Positions 9,930 through 17,979 of a stretch of DNA of 40,668 nucleotides are shown one piece after another. The notes below the pieces were generated by a model that made no database searches, was not told where the DNA came from, and worked only from the letters and a program-made list of their open reading frames with translations. The stretch is from positions 69,013 through 109,680 of the forward strand of contig PLEX01000097.1 in the NCBI GenBank assembly GCA_003136575.1. The letters run 5' to 3'. A program made the position numbers and the translations under genes. This DNA is from Bryobacterales bacterium (lineage in GTDB: Bacteria; Acidobacteriota; Terriglobia; Bryobacterales; Bryobacteraceae). The stretch's first letter is position 1. Each line of letters opens with the position of its first letter.

Positions 9930-9965
9930 CGGGGGTAGTACACGACTTGCTGTGTACTACCCCCG
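9930..9965 (+). promoter_or_regulatory. 14-bp perfect inverted repeat in the CHAT leader
   Basis: CGGGGGTAGTACAC and GTGTACTACCCCCG pair perfectly around the 8-nt loop GACTTGCT. The element ends 20 nt before the GTG start at 9986 and leaves the ribosome site AGAGG (9974-9978) free. If the -10 box is TATACT at 9914-9919, transcription would begin at about 9926-9928 and the RNA would start with this hairpin. It could be a dyad operator, a 5'-stabilising hairpin or an attenuator; no T-run follows, so simple termination is unlikely. Confidence 0.6.
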
Positions 9966-9985
9966 GTCTTACCAGAGGTTGTCTG

Positions 9986-12451
9986 GTGCCGCGAAAATCT
10001 GTAACGATCGGCGCGATCATTGGTTCCACTTTGATGGCGTTGTCGCTGGTGGGCTCTTATGGGAACCCGGCGAGCTTTACAAAATCCCCCGATAAGAAGC
10101 TACTGGCTGAACGCGAACGGCTCCACGCGCTAGGAAAAGCAGCTGCGGCGGAAGGTCGCTATCAGGACGCACGGGATGCTTATGCTTCCGCGGCGGCGGC
10201 GGCCGTCCTGGGAGCATCCCCCTACTATGCCGCTATGGACTGGAGCAACGCCGGGTATTGCGCCAAGGCCACGATGCAGTATCAGTTGGCGCTCGAAGAT
10301 CTTCTCCGCGCGCGTTCCATTGCCGAAACCGCCCGCCAGTTGAAGCCCCTGATATACGCACTCGATAATCTGGCCGATCTATATCTGCTGATGAACCAGC
10401 CCGCCAACGCCCTCCGAATCGCGCAGGATGCATTGTCCGGACCGGCGGGCCACGCGGATGCCCGGCAGCGTGCCGAGTTGTTTTTTCAGGAAGCGCGGGC
10501 GCTTGCCGGACTGGATCGGTTCGCCGAAGCGCAGCCGCTGTTTCGACAGGCGATGCCCGCGATGGCAGCGGCAGGCGAACTGGACGTCGCGGCGCGCGGT
10601 TGGGCGATCTTTGGACGTGAATGCATCAATCGACGTAAGGCCGCCGGCGCAGAACGTAAGGACCGCGGCGCGGATTGTACGGACGCCGACGCGGAATGGG
10701 CGTTGAACGAATCCCTGCATCTGGCCGGAGCGTACCACCTGAAGGCCACCGCTTTCGCTCTGACGCAACTGGCAAGGCTACGGAGCCTTCAGGGCAAACG
10801 CGATGAGGCAGAGCGTTTGTTTCGTCAGGCGCTGGATGCTCACGAGGCGCTGACTCCGCTTTATGCGATCTACTGCGAGCGCGGAAGCTCCCGGCTGGAT
10901 GCGGGCAGGAACAGCCTGGCGCTGGCCGATTTTCGGACGGCTCGACGCCTTGCAATGCGAATGCGCGCCGACATGGTTCCGGCCGATCAGGACCGCGTGT
11001 CGATGGAGCAGATGGGGGACATCTTTGAAGGGTTCGTGGATGCCGGCAATCAACTGGCGTTATCGAACCGCGATAAGACGGTTCTGGCCGAGACCTTCGA
11101 TGTCGCGGAGATGGACCGCATGTGGAGTCTCCGGGCGTTGATCCCGGAAGCCAACGACTGGCGATCGCGCCTGCCCCAGCGATATTGGGATTTGCTGACG
11201 CGTTTTCAGTCCACCGAGCGGTCGTTGCTTGCGGAAACACACGGATCCAGGGATAGGGGGCGAATTGAGAACCAGGCCGGAGAGCTCGATCTGGAACTCC
11301 AGCAACTCGAGGCAGCGGCGGGGGCAGGCGCGGCGAAGGCCCAGTCGGCCGGGGACATCTCGCCATCCGCGCACGTCAAATCGGTTCTCGATCCGGATGC
11401 GGTGCTGTTCAGCTTTTCGATAACGACGAATCGCTCGTGGCTGTGGACGGTGGATCGGGAGCGCATCTCCGTGTACGCGCTTCCCAAACCCGAGGAACTG
11501 CGGAAGCAAGTGGAGTCATTCAGGAATGCAGTCCAGCAGGGCGGGGACTCCGCATCCGCGGGTCGCGCGCTTTACAAGAGCCTGTTCGGTTCGGTTCCCG
11601 CCTCGACGCTTTCCCACAAACGCTGGCTGATCGAACCGGACGGCCCGCTTTACGATGTGCCGTTCGAGGCCTTGTCGGCAGGCGACGCGAAAGACGGGCG
11701 ATCCGCGTTCCTGATCGAGCGCGCGGCGCTCGAAACCATCCCGGGCGCGCTGCTGCTGGAATCGGGTAAGTTACACGCGAGCGGATCTTTTGTCGGCATT
11801 GCCGATCCGGTCTTCAATACGGCGGATTCCCGCTATACCGGGCGCAAGCCGAAGGTTTCCTCAACCGCCGTCATGCTCCCGCGATTGCCCAACACCGGAC
11901 CGGAAATAGACGCTTGTTCCCGTGCCTGGGGATCGGCCTCGCCGCGGCTGCTGAAGGGAGCAGCGGCCGATATCGGCACCGTGGAATCCGCGCTGTCCGC
12001 TTCGCCTGCTGTGATCCATTTCGCGACCCACGTTATCGCTGGAACGGACGAATACCGCTCGGGGCTGATCGCTCTCGGCCTCAACGCGAACGGCGCAATG
12101 GGACTCCTCGGCCCGAAGGACATTGTGGCTCGCCGGATCGCCGGATCGCTGGTGGTCATGGACGCGTGCTATTCGGGACAAGGCAAGGCCCTGCCCGGCT
12201 CCGGCCTGATGGGACTGACGCGGGCGTGGATCGGAGCCGGGGCGAGCGCCGTCGTATCCACGCGGTGGGATGTCGCCGACGAGGCGGCTCAGTCGCTGAT
12301 GGTGAATTTCTACCGGGCTCTGCACGATGCATCGGGGGCGAGCCCGGCCGAAGCTTTGCGCTCGGCTCAGTTGGCCGCTCTGCGTTCCGGGGGTCCGGAT
12401 CGCCAGCCTGCACGATGGGCCGGATATTTTCTCTTGAGTCGAATCCAATGA
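9986..12451 (+). CDS. TPR-CHAT caspase-like protease, probably exported or membrane-anchored
   Basis: The start is taken as GTG 9986, with AGAGG 7 nt upstream, giving 821 residues. Residues 5-25 (VTIGAIIGSTLMALSLVGSYG) are hydrophobic and follow a basic tip, so the protein probably leaves the cytoplasm or is anchored facing out. Residues about 35-330 are helical TPR-like repeats (for example QDARDAYASAAAAAVLGASP, AEAQPLFRQAMPAMA and DEAERLFRQALDAHEAL). The C-terminal CHAT domain, about 440-821, holds the caspase-type dyad: His682 in HFATH and Cys728 in VVMDACYSGQG. Both are intact, as are FEALSAG and GASAVVSTRWDV. CHAT proteins are clan CD peptidases. The downstream sigma gene overlaps by 4 nt, so the two are translationally coupled. 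The target is unknown; the anti-sigma factor two genes on is the natural candidate. Confidence 0.93.
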   Translation: MPRKSVTIGAIIGSTLMALSLVGSYGNPASFTKSPDKKLLAERERLHALGKAAAAEGRYQDARDAYASAAAAAVLGASPYYAAMDWSNAGYCAKATMQYQLALEDLLRARSIAETARQLKPLIYALDNLADLYLLMNQPANALRIAQDALSGPAGHADARQRAELFFQEARALAGLDRFAEAQPLFRQAMPAMAAAGELDVAARGWAIFGRECINRRKAAGAERKDRGADCTDADAEWALNESLHLAGAYHLKATAFALTQLARLRSLQGKRDEAERLFRQALDAHEALTPLYAIYCERGSSRLDAGRNSLALADFRTARRLAMRMRADMVPADQDRVSMEQMGDIFEGFVDAGNQLALSNRDKTVLAETFDVAEMDRMWSLRALIPEANDWRSRLPQRYWDLLTRFQSTERSLLAETHGSRDRGRIENQAGELDLELQQLEAAAGAGAAKAQSAGDISPSAHVKSVLDPDAVLFSFSITTNRSWLWTVDRERISVYALPKPEELRKQVESFRNAVQQGGDSASAGRALYKSLFGSVPASTLSHKRWLIEPDGPLYDVPFEALSAGDAKDGRSAFLIERAALETIPGALLLESGKLHASGSFVGIADPVFNTADSRYTGRKPKVSSTAVMLPRLPNTGPEIDACSRAWGSASPRLLKGAAADIGTVESALSASPAVIHFATHVIAGTDEYRSGLIALGLNANGAMGLLGPKDIVARRIAGSLVVMDACYSGQGKALPGSGLMGLTRAWIGAGASAVVSTRWDVADEAAQSLMVNFYRALHDASGASPAEALRSAQLAALRSGGPDRQPARWAGYFLLSRIQ

Positions 12452-13359
12452 CCGCAACACTGTTACTATCACAGACGACAGGCAAGGATCTGGAACCGCC
12501 CGAGGCCGGAGACGAGCACCAGGCGACCAGCGACGCAGGCAATCGGGCTCGGGAAGGGTCGCCGCTGCGGTGGGGTGCGCGAAATCCGGTCTCTTTGCCG
12601 GGCTGTGTGGACGCGGAGGGGCGGCCAGTTCCTCCCGGGAATGTGGAGGAGCGAATGGCTCCTCGGGAAAGCGGGGCAGAGGAACGTCCGGAGATGCAGG
12701 ATCCTCCAAAGAGCGACGCGGCCGGAGGTCAGGCGTTTGAAGTCCCGGACTGGGCCACTACCGTGGAGCGCATCCGGGCCGGCGACGCGGGGGCTATGGC
12801 CCAGCTGTACGGCGTGTTTACCCGCGGCATCCGCTATTTGCTGCTGCGCACGCTGGGCGTCGAGGAAGTCGACGACAGGGTCCACGATTGTTTCGTGATC
12901 GTCACCGAGGCCATCCGCGCGGGCGAATTGCGCGACCCCGCGCGTCTGATGGGGTATGTCCGCACGGTGGTGCGACGCCACATTGCAGCAAGCATTGAGG
13001 ATGCGGTTACGCGCCGCCGAACGACGGTGGAGTTTGAAGATACCGTCTTCTCGGTTTCCGACTGGAAAGCCAACCCCGAACAGAATCTGCTGGCCCGGCA
13101 ACGGGCCGAGATCGCCCGGCGCGTCTTCAAAGGGGTATCTCGCCGCGACCGCGAGATTCTGCGCCGGTTCTACCTGCTCGAAGAACCGCAGGATAAGATT
13201 TGCAGCGAAATGGGCCTTACTTATAATCAGTTCCGGTTGCTGAAATCGCGCGCCAAAGCCAGATTCGGGAAACTCGGGCAGAGGTTGGCCGAGGGCGGAA
13301 CGCTTGGGACGCCGGCAATTCGAGACAAGAGACCTTCCGAGAAAAAACCTGAGAAATAA
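12448..13359 (+). CDS. ECF-type RNA polymerase sigma factor
   Basis: ATG 12448 overlaps the CHAT stop (ATGA), giving 303 residues. The first 70-100 residues are low-complexity and unlike a sigma factor, and a second ATG at 12655 has an excellent GGAGGAG ribosome site, so a 234-residue form may be made as well or instead. The conserved part has sigma region 2 (AGAMAQLYGVFTRGIRYLLL through VHDCFVIVTEAI). Region 4 is SRRDREILRRFYLLEE followed by GLTYNQFRLLKSRAKARF, a helix-turn-helix. Such factors direct RNA polymerase to a small regulon and are usually held by a co-encoded anti-sigma factor. That partner is the next gene, 45 nt downstream. Confidence 0.93.
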   Translation: MTATLLLSQTTGKDLEPPEAGDEHQATSDAGNRAREGSPLRWGARNPVSLPGCVDAEGRPVPPGNVEERMAPRESGAEERPEMQDPPKSDAAGGQAFEVPDWATTVERIRAGDAGAMAQLYGVFTRGIRYLLLRTLGVEEVDDRVHDCFVIVTEAIRAGELRDPARLMGYVRTVVRRHIAASIEDAVTRRRTTVEFEDTVFSVSDWKANPEQNLLARQRAEIARRVFKGVSRRDREILRRFYLLEEPQDKICSEMGLTYNQFRLLKSRAKARFGKLGQRLAEGGTLGTPAIRDKRPSEKKPEK

Positions 13360-13404
13360 CAGGGCTGCGGACACTAAACTCCCAGAAGTACAGGAGCGTT
13401 ACAC

Positions 13405-14010
13405 ATGGTGCACCAGACGGAAGAACAGTTGGAGTTTTACGCGCTTGGTCGCTTAACCGAAACGCAGGTTGCCGCCGTCGAAGAGCATCTGCTGGTCTGT
13501 AGCGTCTGCCAGGACAAGCTGGATGAGGTAGAGGCGTATGCCTTGGCGATGCGCGAGGCGATTTCCGCCGAGCCAAAGCCCGAACCGCAGACCGACTGGC
13601 TGGCGTGGCTCCGGCCCGATAATTTCCGGCTACCGTCGTGGTCTATGGCGGCCGTGGGCGGGTTCGCCGCTCTGGCCCTGGCCACCGGCGTCTATCTGAA
13701 TCGTGGCGGTACCGCGCCGGCGGCTCCGCTGGCGACCCTGCAGTTGACCGCCATTCGCGGCGAGATGCCGGCGGTGGTGCCTGCGCGAGAGACGGACATC
13801 ACCCTCTCCGACGCACCTGCGGGCGTTGGACTCCACGCGGAAGTAGTCGACTCGACTGGCGTCATGGTCTGGAGCGGTCCATTTCACAGCGACGCGCGCA
13901 AGATGCTTCTGATCAGGCAGCTACCCGAAGGCAGCTACTTCATCCGGCTCTACGACTCCGGCGGAAGGCTCCTGCACGAGTACGGATTCGCCGTTCGTTC
14001 TTCCCGTTGA
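13405..14010 (+). CDS. Zinc-finger transmembrane anti-sigma factor
   Basis: A 201-residue one-pass membrane protein with AGGAG about 9 nt before ATG 13405. The N-terminal domain carries the ZAS-type zinc motif H-x3-C-x2-C (His28, Cys32, Cys35 in EEHLLVCSVCQDKL), which clamps ECF sigma factors. A transmembrane helix lies at about 80-98 (SMAAVGGFAALALATGVYL), and the C-terminal 100 residues should be outside. That part (TLQLTAIRGE... to LHEYGFAVRS) looks beta-rich and may be a sensor or the site of proteolysis. Release of the sigma factor in this class usually needs cleavage on the outer side; the exported CHAT protease of the same operon could do it. That link is inferred, not shown. Confidence 0.9.
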   Translation: MVHQTEEQLEFYALGRLTETQVAAVEEHLLVCSVCQDKLDEVEAYALAMREAISAEPKPEPQTDWLAWLRPDNFRLPSWSMAAVGGFAALALATGVYLNRGGTAPAAPLATLQLTAIRGEMPAVVPARETDITLSDAPAGVGLHAEVVDSTGVMVWSGPFHSDARKMLLIRQLPEGSYFIRLYDSGGRLLHEYGFAVRSSR

Positions 14011-14070
14011 TGGAACGAGCGGCGACGGAACGGACGCCGTCCGGCAGCGTCCGAGCGCCTCTAAACGGCC

Positions 14071-14529
14071 TTGCGCGCGTCGATAAGTCCCTCAGTGGAC
14101 GTTTTTCTCGAGAACGCGCAACGGATATTCGATGTTGCCCGATCGGACGATGGCACGGAGCCGAACGACTTCGCGCTGCTGATCCGGCCGGATGGAGGGC
14201 TGCATTTCGTCATGGAATCGCCGCTCTCGCTGGAAGCGGCGGCGATCCATGGCGGAGCCCGGACCGCTTATCGGGTAACAAAGACCAGCGGCGGCGGTGT
14301 CCGGGTGGTGGGCCGCAGCGGAAATCAGGAATGCGTACTCGAGCAGCATTCAGCGTTGCAACCGTGGCAGCGATTCGATGGGGGTTTGTACCAATCCAAT
14401 CCGGGTCAATCCGAATCCGGCGTTCACGTCGCAAACCGCCGCTTCAGTGCCGAATTGCTGCGCGACCAGCCGCTTTACAGGATCACCTCACCGCTTACGC
14501 TCTCCGCATCTTCAGGTTTCATGGATTGA
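14071..14529 (+). CDS. Small conserved-looking protein downstream of the anti-sigma gene
   Basis: I do not recognise the family. The frame from TTG 14071 gives 152 residues; GTG 14095 (VDVFLENAQRIFDVARSD) is an alternative start and neither has a strong ribosome site. The composition is protein-like: FALLIRPDGGLHFVMESPLS and TAYRVTKTSGGGVRVVGR suggest a beta-rich soluble domain without signal peptide or membrane segment. It lies 60 nt after the anti-sigma gene on the same strand, so it may be the fourth member of the CHAT-sigma operon. Its last 55 bases overlap the 3' end of the convergent membrane-protein gene. Confidence 0.7.
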   Translation: MRASISPSVDVFLENAQRIFDVARSDDGTEPNDFALLIRPDGGLHFVMESPLSLEAAAIHGGARTAYRVTKTSGGGVRVVGRSGNQECVLEQHSALQPWQRFDGGLYQSNPGQSESGVHVANRRFSAELLRDQPLYRITSPLTLSASSGFMD

Positions 14530-15104
14530 CCACTGGTGGCCGTTCCCGCTGTGTATTCAAGCGGAGCCGGCGCGATGACCTGGGAGATCCGCTTCGAATA
14601 GGCGGGTGAAGCCGCCAACGCCGCTCCCCATAGAATATGCGCAACCTGCATCTGTCTTACGGGCGCGTAGTAGGGAATCAGAGGGTCTGCGCGGGGCCAG
14701 ATGTACCCGAAAAATACGTAGTAAGTGACTAATCCCGTGATCGCGCCGAACAGACGCAGGAGTGGTTTGCGCTCATCCTTCCACCACCAGCCCCATATGG
14801 CGCCCAACAGACCGTAGACGACCAGAATCAGAGCGATCCCGGCCCAGGTCGTTTGGCGGAATTCGCTCTGATACGCGTAGTCGCCGTAAAAAGCCGTCGC
14901 AAAAGCATTTGGCACGGACCACATACCATCGCCACCCAGAAACGCCGCGACGGCAAAGCAACCAAACATCCAGAAAACGCCGGCAACCCCGGCCTGCAGG
15001 CCCGCCAGCGCGTGAACGAGCACGCCGGGTTGAGAGGCGCGCCCGGATTTGGCCGAATAAGCATCGCCGGACACGGACCCGCCTGGAGAGTGTATATCCA
15101 TCAC
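14475..15104 (-). CDS. Multi-pass membrane protein of unknown function
   Basis: A 209-residue protein starting with GTG 15104 followed directly by ATG 15101; either may be used. The N-terminal 25 residues are polar, followed by about four hydrophobic helices: LVHALAGLQAGVAGVFWMFG, AGIALILVVYGLLGAIWGWW, FGAITGLVTYYVFFGYIW and QVAHILWGAALAAS. WGWWWKDERKP marks a cytoplasmic-looking loop. There is no catalytic motif that I can see. The tail is polar and overlaps the convergent 14071-14529 gene at the 3' end. The N-terminal blocks resemble a conserved hypothetical I associate with acidobacterial genomes, without a known role. Confidence 0.75.
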   Translation of the reverse strand: MMDIHSPGGSVSGDAYSAKSGRASQPGVLVHALAGLQAGVAGVFWMFGCFAVAAFLGGDGMWSVPNAFATAFYGDYAYQSEFRQTTWAGIALILVVYGLLGAIWGWWWKDERKPLLRLFGAITGLVTYYVFFGYIWPRADPLIPYYAPVRQMQVAHILWGAALAASPAYSKRISQVIAPAPLEYTAGTATSGQSMKPEDAESVSGEVIL

Positions 15105-15433
15105 TTTCAGACTACTACTTCGCGGATCAGGTCTGTGCTCAACTTTCGATGCTGTCTCTCAAGCGAACCGGTTTGGGGTACCGTTCAAGGTCTAGCGGGC
15201 CGGGGAGTCGTTGCGCGGGCCGGATTCAGGGAGCGCCCCCCGAACGCAACCTCTCACCGCAGCCGGACGACGTGTTCCGCGCGGCCGAGCATTTGGCGGG
15301 TTCCGATACCGCGCGGCCACACCGAGCTCAATTGTTGCCCGGAGGCGGTAGCCAAAACGCGACAAATCGCGCATGCCGCGCAATCTCCCAGCCCCGGACC
15401 GCGGCTGTCACCGCAGAGATGTGGCATGCACCG
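15105..15433. other. Intergenic region, no gene seen
   Basis: This 330-nt region separates two minus-strand genes. Open frames here look like shadows without family features. It must hold the promoter of the membrane-protein gene; no clear boxes or strong hairpins are seen. Confidence 0.4.
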
Positions 15434-16959
15434 TCACTCCGCCGAACGGAACGGCGATGCCGGTAAGCCCTCGCCGTTGTACAGATTGCAGTCCGGGTTA
15501 TCCGCCCATCCGTAACGCATGTAGGCCGGAGCGATCACCGCCGGGTTCGACACGACAATCGACGGTCCCTCGATCCGCGCGTCCGCCGGAACGAACTTCC
15601 GATCCGCGCCGGCGATCTCGAAGCCCTTCAGCGCGGTGGCCGGGTTCTTCGGCCCACCGGCCTTCAAGCCACCCGTCGTGTGATCGAACCAGGCCCGCAG
15701 CGTTCCGCCTTCGCGCGCAGCCTTCACGAACGCCGGTCCCGAATACTCGATCTTTTCGCCATACGCCACAGCCCGCGCCGCCAGCGCCAGTCGCAGCCCC
15801 ACATCCTGCTTGTTGGTCGGATGAATATTATCCGGGTTGCCGACATCGATGATTACCGCCATCCCGGTGTTCGCCAGCGACAGCGACTGCCGCTGCGCTT
15901 CCCTCAGATCGGGCCAGATGGGTTGGCCTTGTAATTCGCCAACTGCACGAACAGAAACGGAAAATCGCCCTCGCCCCAGGCGCGCCGCCAGTCGCGAATC
16001 ATGGCCTGAAACGCCTTCGCATAAAGCGACGCGCCGTTCGGATTGGCATTCGCGTTCGTCTCACCCTGATACCAGATCGCGCCCTTAATCGGAAACGGCG
16101 TCAGCGGCGCGATCTTCGCGTTATACAAGCCGGAGGGGACAAACGGACCTCCTGGCCTCAGGTTCGGGTTCGCCGGCTGCGGTGGAACGGTGCCGCCACT
16201 GGCCTTCGCGGCCGCCGCCGCGACGTTCCATTCCGCCATCAGCCTCTCGTAGTTGGACTGCGCAACGGGCCACGCTTCCTCCGCTTTCGCCCACTCGCCG
16301 AAGATCGGCATCAAAGCGGGGTCGGCGGCAATGCCGTGCAGGCTGGTCCACGCTTCTACCGGAGTCCCGCCCCAGAACGATTCGACGATACCGATCGGCA
16401 CGCCCCCTTCTTTCTCCTGAAGGTGGCGCGCGAAGAAGTAGGCGACTGCCGACGCGCCTCCCGCGTTATCGGGATTGATGTCGGTCCACGGCTGTCCGGT
16501 CACATCTTCCATCGGGTAATCGGCGACTTTGTTGTCGGTCAGCATGCGGCGGATCTTCGGGTACTTCGCCGCCGCAATCTCGGCAGCCGAGTTATCGGCC
16601 TGGCGCAGCTTGAATTCCATGTTCGACTGGCCCGAAGCCACCCAGACATCGCCCGCCAGCACGTCGTTGAACGTGATGGTGTTGTTGCCCTTGATGGTCA
16701 TGGTGAACGGACCGCCCGCATCGCCGGGCGCGAGCGACACGCTCCAGCGGCCGAGTTGGTCGGCGGTGGTCGCTTGCGTGGCGCCCCGGAAGCCGACCGA
16801 AACCGCTTCACCCGCCGAAGCTTTGCCCCACACGTGGACCGGCAGGCCGCGCTGGACCACCATATGCTCGGCGAGAATGTGGGGCAGGGCGACATCGGCG
16901 CTGGCGCAGAAAGGCGCGGCGAGGGCGAGGCCCGCGAGGAAGAACAAGCGTGAGTTCAT
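15434..16959 (-). pseudogene. Sialate O-acetylesterase-like SGNH esterase, split by one frameshift
   Basis: Starting at ATG 16959, the first frame has a signal peptide (MNSRLFFLAGLALAAPFCAS), a beta-sandwich domain and the SASA/DUF303 esterase core. The catalytic Ser112 is in VWVASGQSNMEF, and GAIWYQGETNAN gives the second SGNH block. This frame stops at 15904 (ANPSGPI, stop). The protein continues in the -1 frame as WPDLREAQRQSLSLANTG and GMAVIIDVGNPDNIHPTNK, which carries the third block with Asp and His (DNIHP), and ends at 15434. One missing base near 15912-15920 explains everything; adding it would restore a protein of about 508 residues. The enzyme would remove acetyl groups from glycans. 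Without correction, the Ser and His are on different polypeptides. It may be an assembly error rather than true decay. Confidence 0.88.
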
Positions 16960-17044
16960 AGTCAACCGGAATTGTATAACAACTCAGGCGAAGGAATCGG
17001 CATGAACATACACCCAACGCAGCCCGCTACACTATGTAGTGTCC

Positions 17045-17842
17045 ATGTCACGTGCGCCCCGCTGTGTCGCGAGCCTGCTGCTGTTTCTCGCGCCGGCATT
17101 AGCGGCCGAGTGGAAATCGCTCAAACCTCAGGGCTACGTCAGCGACTTCGCTGGCGTCATCGACGCGCAAAGCCGGGCCGAACTCGAAGACTACGCAGCG
17201 CGCGTCGAACAGGCTACGACCGCACAACTGGCCTTCGTCACCGTCAACTCGCTTGAAGGCGAACCGATCGAAGACGTGACACACGATCTGTTCAACGCGT
17301 GGGGCATCGGCAAGAAAAAGAAGGACAACGGCGCGATGGTTTTGCTTTCCATCGCCGACCGCAAGTCGCGCCTTGAGGTTGGCGGGGGGCTTGGTGGCAC
17401 CGTGCCGGACAGTATGGCCGGGCTGTTGCTCGAGGACATGCGTCCCGCGCTGCGGCAGAACCAATACGGCGCCGCCATGATCGCCGCCGCCGTGCGTCTC
17501 GGCGAAACCATTGCAAAAGACCAGGGCGTGCAGATCCCGCCGCCGCAGTCCTACCGCCGGCCTCGGGCAGCCTCGCGCGATTCGCTCCCGTGGCCGCTCA
17601 TTATCTTCGGAATTTTCATTCTGCTCTCCCTTCTGCGCCGCGGCGGTGGCGGGTATGGCGGCGGAGGGGGCGGGGGCTTCCTGACCGGCATGATTCTCGG
17701 CGGACTTCTGGGCGGCGGTGGGGGGCGCGGCGGACGCGATGGCGGCGGCTTCGGTGGTTTCGACGGCGGCGGCGGTGGTGGCGGATTTGGGGGCTTTGGG
17801 GGCGGCGGTTCCGGTGGCGGGGGAGCGTCGGGCAGCTGGTAG
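17045..17842 (+). CDS. TPM-domain (YgcG-like) exported protein with glycine-rich tail
   Basis: Start ATG 17045 (GTG 17039 is two codons earlier). A signal peptide (MSRAPRCVASLLLFLAPALA) precedes the TPM domain. Its marks are YVSDFAGVIDAQSRAELE, EQATTAQLAFVTV, FNAWGIGKKKKDNGAMVLL, RKSRLEVGGGLGG and LPDSMAGLL-like PDSMAGLLLEDM. A single transmembrane helix (LPWPLIIFGIFILLSLL) follows, and the last 80 residues are almost all Gly with Phe and Arg, ending GASGSW, as usual in this family. TPM proteins have been tied to photosystem II repair in plants and are of unclear use in bacteria, where they travel with LemA. A TACACT box at 17027-17032 lies so close to the start that a nearly leaderless mRNA is possible. 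Confidence 0.93.
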   Translation: MSRAPRCVASLLLFLAPALAAEWKSLKPQGYVSDFAGVIDAQSRAELEDYAARVEQATTAQLAFVTVNSLEGEPIEDVTHDLFNAWGIGKKKKDNGAMVLLSIADRKSRLEVGGGLGGTVPDSMAGLLLEDMRPALRQNQYGAAMIAAAVRLGETIAKDQGVQIPPPQSYRRPRAASRDSLPWPLIIFGIFILLSLLRRGGGGYGGGGGGGFLTGMILGGLLGGGGGRGGRDGGGFGGFDGGGGGGGFGGFGGGGSGGGGASGSW

Positions 17843-17850
17843 CGTGCGGA

Positions 17851-17866
17851 CCGCGGGAACCCGCGG
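17851..17866. repeat. Palindrome CCGCGGG-AA-CCCGCGG
   Basis: Perfect 7-bp arms, 8 nt after the TPM stop codon. As RNA it would fold with a six-base loop. No T-run follows, so it is probably not a full terminator; it may reduce read-through or protect the 3' end. Confidence 0.5.
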
Positions 17867-17979
17867 ATGCAACGCACCGGCAACGGTGCCCGGTAGCTGT
17901 CCCGTGTTCAGGTCACGCGCTATTGTTGGGGAGCCACAGGCGGGAAAGTTTGGTCCCACGATTACGATAGAGGAAGCGA

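Larger units (their letters stand above)
9541..9985. other. Divergent regulatory region between the RsbW-like kinase and the CHAT gene
   Basis: No gene is seen here. The 9640-9720 part is AT-rich and likely carries the kinase promoter. A palindrome lies at 9878-9895. TATACT at 9914-9919 could be a -10 box for the CHAT operon, although no good -35 is visible. A long perfect hairpin (9930-9965) sits between that box and the CHAT start. Confidence 0.5.

Noticed and set aside
11861-12709. Minus-strand open frame across the CHAT-sigma junction
   Set aside because: Pro/Arg-rich shadow frame; the plus-strand genes have intact catalytic and helix-turn-helix motifs.
9986-14010. A type III-E CRISPR (Craspase) locus
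   Set aside because: The CHAT-sigma pairing recalls it, but there is no Cas7-11-like effector, no Csx30-like gene and no repeat array in the window.
17640-17842. Gly-rich repeat tract as an independent repeat element
   Set aside because: It is the normal glycine-rich tail of TPM proteins and stays in frame to the stop.
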